A DNA stretch of 37,488 bases from Chara braunii (lineage: Eukaryota > Streptophyta > Charophyceae > Charales > Characeae), in assembly GCA_003427395.1 (NCBI GenBank), contig BFEA01000151.1, forward strand, positions 2,596,472-2,633,959. Direction: 5' to 3'. Shown one piece after another: positions 1 through 11,430 of this stretch. The notes beneath the pieces were generated by a model. It had not been told where the DNA came from and ran no database searches. It was given only the letters and a program-made list of their open reading frames with translations. Positions within the stretch are counted from its first letter, which is position 1. The number at the start of each line of letters is the position of its first letter. A program made the position numbers and the translations under genes.

Positions 1-143
1 CCCCCCCCCCCCTTTCTCCCTTTGCGGTGTAGGTGGACCGACCTGGTAGCCCATGAATGGACCAGTGGATCTCCGTCTGTGGCGCACTGTGAATCGCAGG
101 TGTGACCCAGCACGACATACAGCAAGTGATGAGGTTCTGTAAT

Positions 144-212
144 GCATACACTGAGTGGTACCAGGCCAGCTTGCATAGTGCATACACTGAGTGGTACCAG
201 CCCAGCTTGCGT
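144..212. repeat. 36-bp direct tandem repeat, two copies
   Basis: The unit beginning GCATACACTGAGTGGTACCA occurs at 144 and 180 with few differences. No function is evident. Confidence 0.8.
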
Positions 213-419
213 GGAGCTGCTGTGGGAATGTTTTGTGACCTTTTTTTTTTCGCTTGGCAGTGTGTTGTGTTTTGTTGGTGCAAATGGCGTACCGACGGCA
301 TTAGCATGTCCAGTGGGCGGGAGAGGGCTGCACGCAAGCATGCTTATGGGGGGCGAATGCCATCGCTGCAGTCTACCTGTGACATTCTCTATTTCACACT
401 GGCTCTTCACAAGGCCCGA

Positions 420-690
420 CCCGGTAGGAGTAGGGGAGGTCCGTTTAGGCCAAGTAGTAGTAGGCCCAGGCGCGTCTTTTGGTTAGCGCCGGGCCCAGTT
501 AGGCCCAGTCATGCAGGCCCCAATTTGGGTCTGCAGCAGTTAGGCGCCAAGTACGAGGCACAGGCCCTGGGCGTCCTTCGTTTGGGTGCCAGGCCACGGT
601 ACCGTTCGGGCGCCAGACTCTTTTCACAGTACCGTCGGGCACCGAGTTTAGGCGCCAGGACTTTTCACTCGGGTCACTACCTGAGGCCAA
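420..690. repeat. Degenerate GC-rich repeat with AGGCCCAG/AGGCGCCA words
   Basis: Irregular reiteration of TAGGCCCAG, TAGGCGCCA and CAGGCCC words with spacers of roughly 15-40 bp. The open frames on both strands here are by-products of this composition. Confidence 0.5.
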
Positions 691-1089
691 ACCAGCGATG
701 CATATAGCTGGCCGGCCTCAGTTTGAGTAGGCATCCGTGGAGGTACTCTGCAGTAGTAGTGTAGTCGATGATAGGGTACCGGTAGACTTCCAGCGCTGGG
801 TGCTGCGTTAGGATTTCGGCACGAGCTCAAACTGCAGCCTACTGCAGCGGAGGTTAGGGAGAAGCCCGGCTATGGCAGAGGCCAGGGAACTTAGCCGACG
901 ACTTACCTATGGCACCATCGCTCCAGCTTCATCTTCGGCGCGTCCGTACGTGCATCAAGGCGACACCTTTCGCAGCTCAGTGCCTGGTATACAGCGAGAG
1001 AGAGAGAGATCACCTTCTTCCCCCTCCTCCTCCGGTCCATCGCCCTCCTCTCCCCCTCCAGCGCGCTGGCACCCTTCTTCTTCGTTGGA

Positions 1090-1092
<3 letters not shown>

Positions 1093-1163
<71 letters not shown>

Positions 1164-1179
1164 GGGAGAGAGAGAGAGA
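1093..1179. repeat. Compound microsatellite (TG)27 followed by (AG)n
   Basis: Uninterrupted TG dinucleotides at 1093-1146 are followed by AG repeats with one GGGG interruption up to 1179. Confidence 0.98.
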
Positions 1180-1397
1180 TTTGCGACGATGGAATTTGGC
1201 AACATTCGGATTCGGACTTGACATTGGGACAGAGATACTGAGGGGGACTATTTTTGGATCGGTATCAACAACATTTAGGGTTGCCAACATCCTCCATATC
1301 CCCCCCCCCTTCGTCTCTCCTCCCTCCTCATCTGTGCATGATTTTGTGCCTGCCGCCCTTCATCCCTGAGTTCGGCGCCAGGCCACTCACACCGTGT

Positions 1398-1434
1398 GAC
1401 GACGACGATGATGATGATGATGATGATGATGATG
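1398..1434. repeat. Trinucleotide microsatellite (GAC)n(GAT)n
   Basis: A short GAC tract passes into GAT repeats. It would give poly-Asp or poly-Met/Thr in translation, but nothing suggests it is coding. Confidence 0.97.
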
Positions 1435-2599
1435 TTCAGTCTGTGTCACAACATTGATTGTGTGAGGAATGTGCCCTCAGGGGTCCCTAGACAACAGCAT
1501 ACGTCCTGGACTGCGGCCCCAGCAAGCCTCGTGCCCACCCTGAGTGAAGGCGGGGCTGAATATCTACAAGAGGCCTTTATCTCAGCATTTTTCAATGTGG
1601 GTCTCAGACAATTGCTGCACGCCAGTTGGTTGAAGTGCAGCCTGGGCCTCACCCTGGGCTCTTCCAGAAGAAGCAGCTGCATCAGGCAGTTGAGCCCAGG
1701 ACGCAGGTAGTTGCGCCCTGAGCACATGCAGCGTGAGGCCGACACATCACGAAGTGGCCACGGGCCAATGAGAAGGCAGCATTGTCGTCACATCCAGCCC
1801 CGGGCCAATGCAAACACAGCAGACATTCAAAGCCTGGATAATCCTGGGTGTGCCCAACTGTGAAGCGCCCAGGCCCTCAACTGTTGATATGGGCCTGGGC
1901 GCAGACACTGGGCCCCGACCGGAAGCTCTGGAAACTTCCACGGCCAGGCCCAGAGTCCAGCAGCAGCAACCTCTCCCATATAGGGAGGAGGCCAGCCAGG
2001 CCAAGGCATTCTGACCTAGGCAGGCAATGCGGGCAAGCTGCTGCGTTAGCGTGAAAGTGTCTGCATGCGCTGCTGGCAGGGGCGCGTGCAGGCGCTGAGT
2101 GGTGAGGGGCGCTGCAGGGCAGCGGGGCGCTAGTGGCCAAAACCAGGCTGCAGGGCGGAGGGCATAGAAGGGTGACGGTGGTCTTCAGGAGGCAGCGCGA
2201 GTGTGGGTGGACACATTAGTCCAAAGAATGTGTGTGTGTGTGATGCCATGTTCAGCATACACCTCCACAAACATTGGGGTCGGACTCTGTGTGTGGGTGT
2301 GTGTGCGGTTGCAGCCTGACAGCGTGTGTGCGTGAGTGTGTGAGAAAGAGAGAGTCGCGCGATGTGGAGGGCGATCCATGACACCATGGAGGCGGTACCC
2401 AACACGAACAACAACAGCAACAGCTCATAAACCCTGGGCGCGAAGTTGGACAAAACAAGGCGCCAATTGAAATGGCCCGTTGCAACGGACAAAGGCAGCG
2501 TGAGGTACCCAAAGTTGCCCGCTATCTCGGCCGTTGGGCCCAAGGTACTGGGCCAACGGCCTAGATTCAGGCACTGTCTCAAGATCTTAAGACTGCGAT

Positions 2600-2780
2600 C
2601 CGGTAGCACCCAACGGCCCAGATCGCAGATTTGTTACATTCATTCGACAATCTGGGTCGTCAGTCCGGTAGCACCCGATGGCCCAGATCACAGATTTGTT
2701 ACATTTCTTCGACGACCTGGGCCATCAGTCCGGTAGGACCACGACAGCCCGGACTTCAGATTTGTGACGCTAGCGATTTT
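2600..2780. repeat. 65-bp tandem repeat, about 2.8 copies
   Basis: The word CCGGTAGCACC or CCGGTAGGACC recurs at 2600, 2665 and 2730, each followed by a GGCCCAGAT-type segment and CAGATTTGTTAC. The period is exactly 65 bp. Confidence 0.9.
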
Positions 2781-3848
2781 ATTAGTGTAGGGACAAGGAC
2801 ATATGGACTACACACATATGGCTGCGCTGGGTGGGTGTACCTCGGGTAAGGCCTGGGCTGTCGCAGGTTGGACAGGGCATTTGACACTACTTGTGGTAGC
2901 TTGAGTAATCTTCTTGGGGACATCACAGGTTAGCTCATGAGGCAGGTATAGTTATGATCACAGCTGCCCTTGCAACAGGTTTCCTCTGGCATGGCTTCAG
3001 CCAGGGCTGGTTGGGTTGTCTGCGAATTACTGGTGCCCGCGACTGCTCTCTGCTATATTTGTAGAATGTCCTCAATGTGGAAGTGCGGAGTGCACTACGG
3101 GAAAAAATGAGGTTGCGATAGTGCGGGCCCATGAAAAGAGAAAAAAGTGAAAAACAAGTCGCAAACCATGGCCTCTTCTGACAATGACTACCCCGCCTCC
3201 ACAACGAACCTCTACAGAAACAGAAAACCATGTGACAGACGAAGCTGCAACAGGGGAAAAACAAACAAAAGGCGGCCAAACACTTCTGAGCCGTGTTGGC
3301 CCTTCCACAAACGAAATGCCACCGAAGGAAAACAAAAAAAGTATGTGCCATCTGATCCTATTGGCCCCGCAAAACTGCATCCACGGTTTTCGACGGCTAC
3401 GCCAGACGATAGCCAGAAACTTGGGACAACCATACACATCACTTAGACAGAGTGCACACATTTCACATGTGAACCAGCATTTTGGACGGTCGTGGATGCC
3501 ATGTGAGGATCCAATGGTCAAAAGAACACAAAAAGCATTTTATATTCGCCCGCAGCATTACGGCCGCAGCCCATTTGGCTAAAGAATATTTCGTAGATGT
3601 AGGCGTTGGCTATAGGCCACTTTGGAGATGTAGATGTTGGATATAGAGTATTTTGTAGATGAAGATGTAGATTGGTGATTTTACTACCATCGAGTCAAAT
3701 TTGTCCTCTTCCACAATTGCCACCTACATAAATAGGATATTATAAAGTTCTTATGAGGCCTTTCAAAAGGGACCTCCAGAGTGCTGTATGCCACACATAG
3801 CATTGCACGACATCGGTGCTTGATGGATCACAGAGAAAATTAACTCAC

Positions 3849-3935
3849 CATATGGTCCGCAAGGTTATCACACACGTGCAAGCACTCCAGCTCCCCATAA
3901 TTACACAGCTCTTCAAACACATCTTCATAGAAGTC
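3849..3935 (-). CDS. U2AF35: U2AF35 exon 2: start of the UHM/RRM domain
   Basis: This 87-bp exon encodes 29 residues, [10 protein letters not shown] then [19 protein letters not shown], which follow Glu82 of exon 1 without a gap; land-plant U2AF35 proteins read EHFEDFYEDIFEEL at this junction. It is the start of the U2AF homology motif, the RRM variant that binds the tryptophan ligand of U2AF65. The acidic helix A ([10 protein letters not shown]) and the VCDNLADHM strand/loop are both recognisable. The exon has no start codon and is short, so simple ORF calling misses it. Its boundaries are supported by an acceptor reading GTGGTCCAG directly before GAC and a donor GTGAGT after ATG (3848-3843); both junctions are phase 0. 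The next residues expected in the family (IGNVYV) were not found in positions 1-3848. The second zinc finger and RS tail are therefore outside this window or in exons I could not see. Confidence 0.93.
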
Positions 3936-4100
3936 CTGGACCACATAACAAGACACCGCGATGTAGCGTCGGCCACGAATGTATGTACAGAAGCTGCTTT
4001 GGGTATACATAAACTTAGTCCTGGATCACATAACAAAACACCATGGTGTACCCATGGCCCACGAAGGTACCTACAAAAACCTGCTATGAAAATACAAAAA
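3932..4100. repeat. 85-bp tandem repeat spanning the U2AF35 exon 2 acceptor
   Basis: AGTCCTGGACCACATAACAA at 3932 recurs as AGTCCTGGATCACATAACAA at 4017. The unit includes the 3' splice site of exon 2, so a near-copy of the acceptor (GTGATCCAG/GAC on the minus strand) lies 85 bp upstream in the intron. In that copy GAC is followed directly by TAA. Confidence 0.85.
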
Positions 4101-4219
4101 GAACTTCCTCATTCAGTTCATGATGAGAAGTAGAAACGAAAACGTTCAGGTCAAGCACAACGAATACAACACAGTTGAACAGAGATGCGAGTACGTGAGA
4201 AGCATTGGCATCAGCTGAG

Positions 4220-4283
4220 GAGAGGCATGTCATTCTTTGCTTTCAAGGCTGGAGAGGCATGTCATTTTTTGCTTTGAAGGCTG
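4220..4283. repeat. 32-bp tandem repeat, two copies
   Basis: GAGAGGCATGTCATT begins at 4220 and again at 4252, with a near-identical remainder ending in AAGGCTGG. Confidence 0.88.
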
Positions 4284-5438
4284 GAAAAAAGAAAATGAAC
4301 GCAGGGAGCAGTCGAAACACGGGGGACTGAAACAGTCGGATCATGTTTGGCAGAGAAGTCAACATGAGGACATTGTAACAACCCAAATGCAGGACAGGGG
4401 CACGGAAGAGCAACTGCATTGAATGCCACAGATACGATCAGAAAAGGCACGTCAAACACTTGCGCTTCTATACCCCTAAACACTGCTTCAATAACACGTC
4501 TTCCATATTGACCCCAGCGTTGAAGCCTTCCTGATCTTCCTCCACTTCGGTAAAAATCATCATTTATAACTTGCCTCCCTTCTTGACAAATCTTCGACAA
4601 ATCATCATTTGTAGTTCTCCCTCCTTGACATTGCCAATGCTTCATCGATAACCACCATGAAGTCTTGCCCCCACAGCGAACTGCACTAGCACTCCACCCA
4701 GACCAGTGCTTTAAGACTTCAGGACCTCATCTAAGAACTTCAGAGGAAGATTCTTCACAGGAAGCACAGCCCTAGCTTGCTGCCAGCAGTGCTCATGTCA
4801 GAACTCCATGACCCGTTCTTCACGGCCGGGGTTGTCAACTGTTGGTCCCAAGGAAATTTCCTTTGTACATTGCAACTCCGTGCACCACAAAAACTTCAAG
4901 TTCTGCAAAACGCCCACTTTCAGTGCAAATTCGAAGGTACATTGCCAAAGCTGCACATGCTAGTGTTCCCCCTGCCCATCCTCCCTTACCTCTATTGCAT
5001 ACTGTGGCACACAATACCTCCTCCGCTGACCACAGTATCAGTGGACACTTCAACTGTTCTGATTCCCTCAAAGAGCAAATACTCCATCTCTTTCATTCAA
5101 CCCCTTTCTGAAAGCATGGAAGAGGCCAGTTGCAGTTTTGCAGCCCGATTTCGAAAGCCCCTGGCAGAGGTCACCGGAGCAGTCCAGTATAAGCCACTGT
5201 CATCTCAATGCAGTACAGAACCCTTCCATTCGCCATGGGAAGGATCACCACACACTCAAAAGAAGGCTAGACACTGAAGACCTTACTCCTGGAGTGATGG
5301 TTGTCGCCCTTGCACCTCCTCCCAGACTTTTCACAGTAGCTCCAGACGCAAACGGATGGGAAAGAACATAGTCAAAGATGAGGAGACGAGGAAGATTCTC
5401 CAAAGAAGGTTTAGTACGCAAAATCAAAGACTGCAAAG
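4284..5438. other. Intronic stretch without a recognised gene
   Basis: Open frames here (for example 4777-5277 plus) show no domain, no repeats and no relation to known families. I regard them as chance frames inside the U2AF35 intron. Confidence 0.5.
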
Positions 5439-5840
5439 GATGTTTGAATACTTGGTGCAAAGGACTGCACAATGTATTCAGTGGCCTACCAGATTCCAGG
5501 ATAAAAAATGATTTCATATACTTCGTGCAAAGGCCTGTGTCAAGTGTTCCGTGACCTACCATTGAATCTTCCAGTAAGTACATTCAGGAAGCACGGAGGA
5601 CGTTTGAATACTTGGCATAAAGGACTGCGCAACGGCCTACCAGAGTCTGGGATCACAACGAATTCCAAATGCTTTGTGCAAAGGACCTCGTCAAATGCTC
5701 AGAGACCTACCATAGAATCTTCAGGTACGTACATTCAGGAGGAGCGGAGGATGTTCACAGAATTAACGCAAAGGACTGACCTACCAGGTCAAGTCAAATG
5801 TTCAGTGACCCAACATAGAATCTTCCGCTACGTACCTGTT
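5439..5840. repeat. Satellite-like tandem repeat, period about 151-159 bp, with dimeric half-units
   Basis: GGATGTTTGAATACTTGG at 5439, its variant at 5598 and a diverged third copy at 5749 mark units of 159 and 151 bp. Each unit contains two related halves built on GTGCAAAGGNCTG followed by GACCTACCA and a GAATCTTC-like segment, so the basic unit is about 77 bp. Confidence 0.8.
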
Positions 5841-6129
5841 TTTGCAAAGAAAAGCACTCCTCCCAAAGTTACGGAGTCATTTTGCCGAGTTCCTTCAACA
5901 CGGTTATCTCTTTCGAATTAGCATACTGTACTTGTTCTCTTGCGTCAGTTTTGAGGTACGATTCAATCAACGTACAATTGCTTCCCCAAAAATGTGAGAG
6001 GCCAACCTCCGAGTACCATAATTGGAATCCCAGAGTCCAGCAATGTTCTGCAGCTCGGTGAAACGAGCCTTCCATCCCCTTCCACGCTTTTTAGGGCAAC
6101 AATTTCATTAAACCGACTTCTTCCAGGGC

Positions 6130-6215
6130 CCCTCGTCCAAAGTTTGCAGTAGTTGAGAAGCAGGCTGCATTTTCAATGTCCCGGACTGGCGGCCAGGGGT
6201 TCGATTCGTTCAGGA
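6130..6215 (+). repeat. Possible tRNA-derived SINE head
   Basis: A good B box (GGGTTCGATTCG, 6198-6209) follows a weak A-box-like word (TTTGCAGTAGTTGAG) at ordinary tRNA spacing. A short A run follows (6220-6227). No cloverleaf can be drawn, so it is not a functional tRNA. Confidence 0.3.
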
Positions 6216-6596
6216 ACAGAAAAAAAATAGGTTCAACATAATAGGGTTCATGCCTAATGGGGCCAGTTCGCTTCCTTCAGGAGCGGAAAATTTCACACCA
6301 CAAAATCGGGTCCGCTGGAGAGGTGGTTTAGGCCGCCAGTACAAGGCCCCAGCCTTGCAGACAAAGCAGTTCGTCACCTATGAAAAATTGGGCTACCCGA
6401 CAACAATGGCTGGCGGCGCCAGCCAAACAAGAAAAAGTGCACGCCACGGGCGGGTCGGGAAAGCTCGGCACACAGTGCAGTGCCTCCAGGCCAGTGTGTA
6501 CCACTGGTTTTAAGCCCAGCATTAAACCACCAGTACGTGGCCCAGCTATTGGCCACAGAAGAAAAAACGGAGTAGAAACGTCTCTAGTCGGATGAA

Positions 6597-6631
6597 TTTG
6601 GGCGCTCCTGCTGTGGGCGCTCCTGCTGTGG
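6597..6631. repeat. 16-bp direct repeat, two copies
   Basis: GGGCGCTCCTGCTGTG occurs twice head to tail from 6600. Confidence 0.9.
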
Positions 6632-7170
6632 CCGGTACGTTTCCTAAAATTGTGGCTTGTTAACGGGCACAAGTTTAGGAAGTACTGGTGGTTTAACAAG
6701 GTCTCCTCATATGTTTCGCTCCAGCTTCAACTACAGAAGATGCTGAGGACCTACACGGAAGCCAAAGAGATTATGACGTGGAAAAACCAAAAGCCTGTCT
6801 CTGGAACTGACTGACTGACATGCCAGCCTTGAGGGCCCCAGTGCACCGGTTGTCACAGTGATCTGACCTGCAGCTGTAAATGACAAAGAACCAATGGATT
6901 CGCATAGGGAAGAAAGTAAACAGAACTAGAGGAAAACCCAAAGGACATAAATAGTAGAAAGAGAACATGTTTGACAAGGGGAGAAAACTATACCCCATCA
7001 AGGACACGAAGAAAAGTGCACCACACAGCCAGATCAGAAATGCAAGCTCCCTTCGCCCCACCAACAAATGGAGGCCAGGAAATCATCTCTAAAACCGACA
7101 CTTACTAAAGCAGGTGTCAGGTGCTCGTGGTGGTGACGGCGCAGAAGGTTTGGAGCAAGGGGAGAGATCA

Positions 7171-7469
7171 CAACACTTGACGCAGCGGCCAATCTCAGAA
7201 TCTCGAACACAAAACCCCGGCTGTGAATCACGCCAGAAAAAGCCAACACCCCTGTAAGGAAGCTGCTGAATACGAAGACCAAAAACACCATCCAACACTT
7301 GACGCAGCAGCGAATCTCAGAATCTCAAACACTGTGCATCACGCCAGAAAAAGCTAACACCCCTGTATTGAAGCTGCTGAATATGAAGACCAAAAACACA
7401 GCGCATCACGCCAGAAAAAGCTAACACCCCTGTATTGAAGCTGCTGAATATGAAGACCAAAAACACAGT
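7171..7469. repeat. Tandem array with units of 122, 110 and 67 bp
   Basis: CAACACTTGACGCAGC starts units at 7171 and 7293. The segment GCATCACGCCAGAAAAAGC through AAAACACAG is then repeated alone at 7336 and 7403 (67 bp, nearly identical). The array has thus grown by duplication of whole and partial units. Confidence 0.88.
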
Positions 7470-8968
7470 CCTAGGCAAGGGAAAAAGTGAGGAGAGCAGA
7501 ACGACGCTAATAACAACGCACCTGTACCAGTGTGACGAAGACAGACAAGATCAGTGCAGACTGTGGCAGCCAGCAAATCAGAAACAGAGGAACATTTGTC
7601 AATCTCAATGATCAGAGAATCTGTATGCTTGCATAGGAGGTAAAGACAAGAAACGAGAAAACAGCACAAAACCAACTGTAACCCAGAAACCAAGGAACCT
7701 CGCCTGCGCAAATCACAACTTCCTATCACTGGAACATAGCCGGAAAGAACAGCGCTGCGATCTCCAGCACATGTGCTTACATGCTGCCCCTGCTTCCCTC
7801 CCCATTCCCACATCCTGCCACAACAATATATCGAAAACCACTGAGCTACCTCGCTGCACATGAGTACCACGAGGCTGTGAAATGGGGAGAAAAGTATGTG
7901 CCCTCTCTGTCGATGAAAGACTCCTGCACAAGAAAAAGAACTGCTTTCCAGGCAAGCCCTGCGCCCCCAGATACGAAATAAAGGGCAATAGCCACTCCCG
8001 ATCCACAGATGCGGACACTATGCAGGCTGGCATTCAGCTTACTCATACAAAGTCATTCCTTTCCGGCCTACCTGGAATGAACAAAAGTACCATTCCATGG
8101 ATTTCCAGCCTCATCAAATTTGCAGCAAAGCTGGGCTGCAGCACACAATCACACGTCACAAGCACAGACCCACGTAGTTATTGTGTGCTCACAATATGCA
8201 TACACACATTTTACATGCTTCAAGCTCAGGCCAGTCTGCCCACGCCTGTTCTCTTCACCCTGATGTGTGCTGGGAAGAGGCAAATAATTCTGTGCCCCCA
8301 TCACTGCCTTGGGACAACACATACATGCCCCCCATGCCCCAGACCAAATGGGACAGCATGGCATTTTGGGAACACATCTGTTCGACTGTGCTGTACATCT
8401 GCCCTGCTTTTCCAGTGTCCGGCGCAACTGGAATTTCTGGAGCTGGAAAAACCTGTAACAGTCATCCCATAGCAACTGATCCCTGTTCACCACAGCTGCG
8501 CACCTATTCCAGTCTCTACCTACCTGACAGCGCCTTGCCAGCCAGTGCCGCATATCCTGTACCTGTCGCCTTCACCACCTCTTGTCACTGCAAGGTTGAC
8601 ACCTACAATCATAATTTCAGTCAAAGAGTTACTTACTATTGCTCAACACCCCAAACTCAGACATTCATCAGATGTCTAGTCCCCTTTTGCAACAACCATT
8701 GGCCAGACACTCATGCCTGGTGGGGGATAGCTATAGGAGGCCACACGATTTGCAAAATCGTCACCAGCTTCTGCCATAAAAGCAGTCAATCTGTACAATG
8801 ATGTTTATCCCAAAAAGTGTCTTCTGGGCAGTTGTTGCAGGCCTGCACAATCGAAACAAACATAAGAGGTATCCTCTCATCTTTTCCTTTGGAACCAGAA
8901 GATGCTCCGGCTTTTGGTTTCACTGTTTCACACAGAGAGCTTGTGATACATTGTAAGTCCGAGCAGGT
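7470..8968. other. Intronic stretch without a recognised gene
   Basis: Long open frames on plus (7882-8472 and 8181-8801) are Cys-, His- and Pro-rich without domain signatures and overlap each other in different frames. The minus-strand frame 8983-8786 (a Lys/Ser-rich segment KPKAGASSGSKGKDERIP) is the only one that looks mildly protein-like. I could not relate it to U2AF35. Confidence 0.4.
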
Positions 8969-9303
8969 GGACTCGCCCTGCATCTGTGTAGTGCAGCTTC
9001 GATAATAACACTTTCCGCGATGAACACTGCAAACACGACTGAAACAATTTGATCAGTGTGTCCTTCTGCTAGTCCGCAAATGCATGTCCATGTTAGCAAT
9101 TTCTAAATGTTTTTGTGCTTGTGTGTGACTGGGTGGGGACTCGCCCTGCATCTGTGTAGTGCGGCTTCGATAATAACACTTTCCGCGATGAACACTGCAA
9201 ACACGACTGAATAATTTGATCAGTGTGTCCTTCTGCTAGTCCGCAAATGCACGTCCATGTTAGCAATTTCTAAATGTTTTTGTGCTTGTGTGTGACTGGG
9301 TGG
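8969..9303. repeat. 168-bp tandem duplication
   Basis: The block starting GGACTCGCCCTGCATCTGTG at 8969 is repeated from 9137 with only a handful of substitutions and one short deletion (GAAACAATT versus GAATAATT). The near-identity implies a recent duplication. Confidence 0.95.
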
Positions 9304-9329
9304 GTACTAACTCGGGGTTACCCTTGTCT

Positions 9330-9600
9330 GAATCAAAGACTTACTCAAAGGCCTCGCTCAGAAATGCTGAGCTTCAAGGGATAAATTTATCAAGTTGCCG
9401 AAGGACGGACCGGCCTATAGGGTTTTGCATTGACACAGAATTTTAAGCAGTCAGGCGCAGAGCGATAAATTTATGGGGAACCAGTACAACTTGTTCCAGG
9501 CCCTGTCCTACATCCAGTCCACTAGCTTCCAAGGCAGCACAGACCTAGGAATAGGCTCTCTGTAGGTCAGGTTAATACGGCATCGGATTGCAGACCAGGC
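9330..9600 (+). pseudogene. Possible very decayed reverse transcriptase fragment
   Basis: One plus-strand frame reads FIKLPKDGPAYRVLH, stop, HRILSS and later TSFQGSTDLGIGS. The spacing is close to the PKKDG...CIDYRALN...FSKIDLRSG blocks of Ty3/gypsy reverse transcriptase. Identity is low and stops interrupt it, so this is tentative. Confidence 0.25.
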
Positions 9601-10021
9601 AGCCAAACCCGCCCAAAACAAGCCTTTCAACACACTTCAGATTACCACAATAGGCAGGTAGCCAGCAGGTAAGCCCTCCCTTGATGCCGCTTAGAAAGAG
9701 ACTTGTGACCAGGCTGCCACTGGTGCTACATGGGAGTTCCCGGGAGCTCACAGGGCAGGGAGGAGGATATGCCTTCTTCCTTCGTACCCAGTGCACTGGA
9801 TATGGCTAAAGCAACCATGACATGCGGCAACTGATGGTATGCTGGCGTTTTCTCCTTCACCTGCAAAGCTTAGACATATCTGGTAACGAGAGAGTGCACT
9901 CACTCCGGGATTAACTCGTCGGATATACTGAAAACAGTTATGATCCGTGGTTCTGCAATGAGCAGTGAAGCTGAAACAAATGGACATGCAGAGAAAATCA
10001 ATCAGACGTCGGAGTACAGAA

Positions 10022-10060
10022 GGGAAAAGGGAGAGGAGGGGGGGGGGAGGGGGAGACGAG
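10022..10060. repeat. Purine-rich tract with G runs
   Basis: AGGGAAAAGGGAGAGGAGG followed by a G10 run. Low-complexity sequence. Confidence 0.8.
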
Positions 10061-10856
10061 TTAGGAAAAGGACTCTTTTCCAGGTCTTGGATGTGATCAT
10101 TCAGCCCCATCGGATTCTTTCTAATGAACTTGCAAGGGGTTACTGTGAGGATGCTAATTTAGTTTGTTTATCAAGCAGATTTGTTCGCTGGGAGGGATGG
10201 ACGACTCAGACGATTTTTGTACTCGTTGCTGCTCACGATGACTCTGGTTGCGCCGGGAATTCCAAGCTTGGGAACTGCAGTCAGCCAAACGTCAAACATT
10301 TTTCTTTCAGGTGTGCATGGCAGTCGTGCCCGGCGCCCATAGCACTGAGAGATAGACAATCCTCAGAGAGGGAGAGGAATGCAGGTAGAAAAGGGAAGCG
10401 AATGGTAAGAGGGGAAAAGAGAGAGAGAGAGAACATATATGTTATGTTCTCGGCGGCCATAGCCGCCCAGTTACTGCGCATATGACTTTGATTTTCCAAA
10501 CAACTCCGTTGTGGGCTCATATTGTGCTGAAGTTCATACCTTTTGTGTGAAGTTTGTGTGATGACGTATACGTGCAGCGTGGTTTTTATGTGCGTCGTGG
10601 TTAGTGAGTACTCGTGGAGCATTGCAGTGGTATTGGAGCAGACTCTCGTTGTCTTCCAGCGAGTGCCCGTGCGAGAATTGCACTTGCTTACAGTTGACAC
10701 CCTCTAGAGGGTGGCGAAGTGGCGCCTTGGAGGAAGGAGGAAGAGTGAAATGGAATTAGGGTTCACCGAGAGAGAAGTGGTAAAGGGAGGAGTACACGTA
10801 CCTGCAAACATTGAGACTTCGCAAAGCGATCTCAAGTGAAGCACTTCCTAACCCTA

Positions 10857-10961
10857 CCGTCTTCACCCGAATAGAACGCCCAGTCATTATAGCTGTATTT
10901 GACACAACTTTCGGTCCAGATGCAGCAATCATGACCAGGCATTCTATTCGGGTGAAGACGG
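10857..10961. mobile_element. Palindromic MITE, copy 1 (105 bp, TA flanks)
   Basis: Terminal inverted repeats CCGTCTTCACCCGAATAGAA at the left and its near-perfect complement at the right enclose a short centre, with TA on both sides (10855-10856 and 10962-10963). The inner arms (CCAGTCATTATAGC / GCAATCATGACC) are imperfect. Element length and arm sequence match the copy at 16169-16273. TA flanks and TIRs related to CAGTC suggest mobilisation by a Tc1/mariner (pogo-like) transposase. There is no coding capacity. Confidence 0.88.
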
Positions 10962-11430
10962 TAGCCTTGCATGAGCTGCATGTGTCAAGTCTTTAATGCC
11001 TGGATTTTGCTGGTCCTTTCCTGGTGATTGAGCTGCCGTCGTCAATTACTGTCAATGTCAATCAGGCCCTATGTAGGTCAGATGCGCAGGTCGACTTGGA
11101 TGTGGAGATGAGCAGGTCAACTTGCAGAACTGCATGGGGGAGCCCCCAAGGACTGGTACTGAACCAACAGGAGCAGAGCAGTTGGCAAGTCCTAGGCTGA
11201 AACCCCACAATGATCCGACTCTGCAGTAGCCATGCTGCCCAGAGAAGAGGCGATTGTGAGCTGGCATACAATTACGCGGTTCTCTCTTCTCGGGCGTGTC
11301 AGAGTAAGGTCACGGGAACGGGACCCCTTGCGGCCTCGGTAAAGGGGTGAGGAGGGCAGAAGCAAGCATTGACAGGCTGGCAGAATCCACAGCAGCCGAA
11401 GTTGGAAAGTGGCCAGTCTGCCCACCCTCC

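Larger units (their letters stand above)
1..3848 (-). other. U2AF35 intron 2, partial (left edge of window)
   Basis: If U2AF35 continues leftward, everything from the donor at 3848 to position 1 is intron 2. I looked on the minus strand for exons encoding the rest of the UHM (IGNVYV, ADFSPVTDFREA) and the second zinc finger and saw none. The stretch holds tandem repeats, GC-rich degenerate repeats with recurrent AGGCCCAG and AGGCGCCA words (420-680 and 1780-1960) and microsatellites. Open frames here, such as 3184-3582 plus, lack any recognisable domain. Confidence 0.6.

Noticed and set aside
811-826. TTCGGCACGAG, resembling a cDNA-library EcoRI adaptor end
   Set aside because: Only 11 bases match exactly, no cloning site is adjacent, and the flanks continue as ordinary genomic sequence; chance is a fair explanation.
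3845-4036. 63-residue minus-strand ORF overlapping U2AF35 exon 2
   Set aside because: It is in a different frame from the conserved U2AF35 residues and runs through the acceptor.
7171-7469. CRISPR-like array
   Set aside because: Direct repeats are contiguous units of unequal length (122, 110, 67 bp) without unique spacers, in a eukaryotic intron.
10980-11060. Integrase-like CLDFAGPFLVIELPSS frame
   Set aside because: One short motif-like string without neighbouring integrase blocks; too weak to call.
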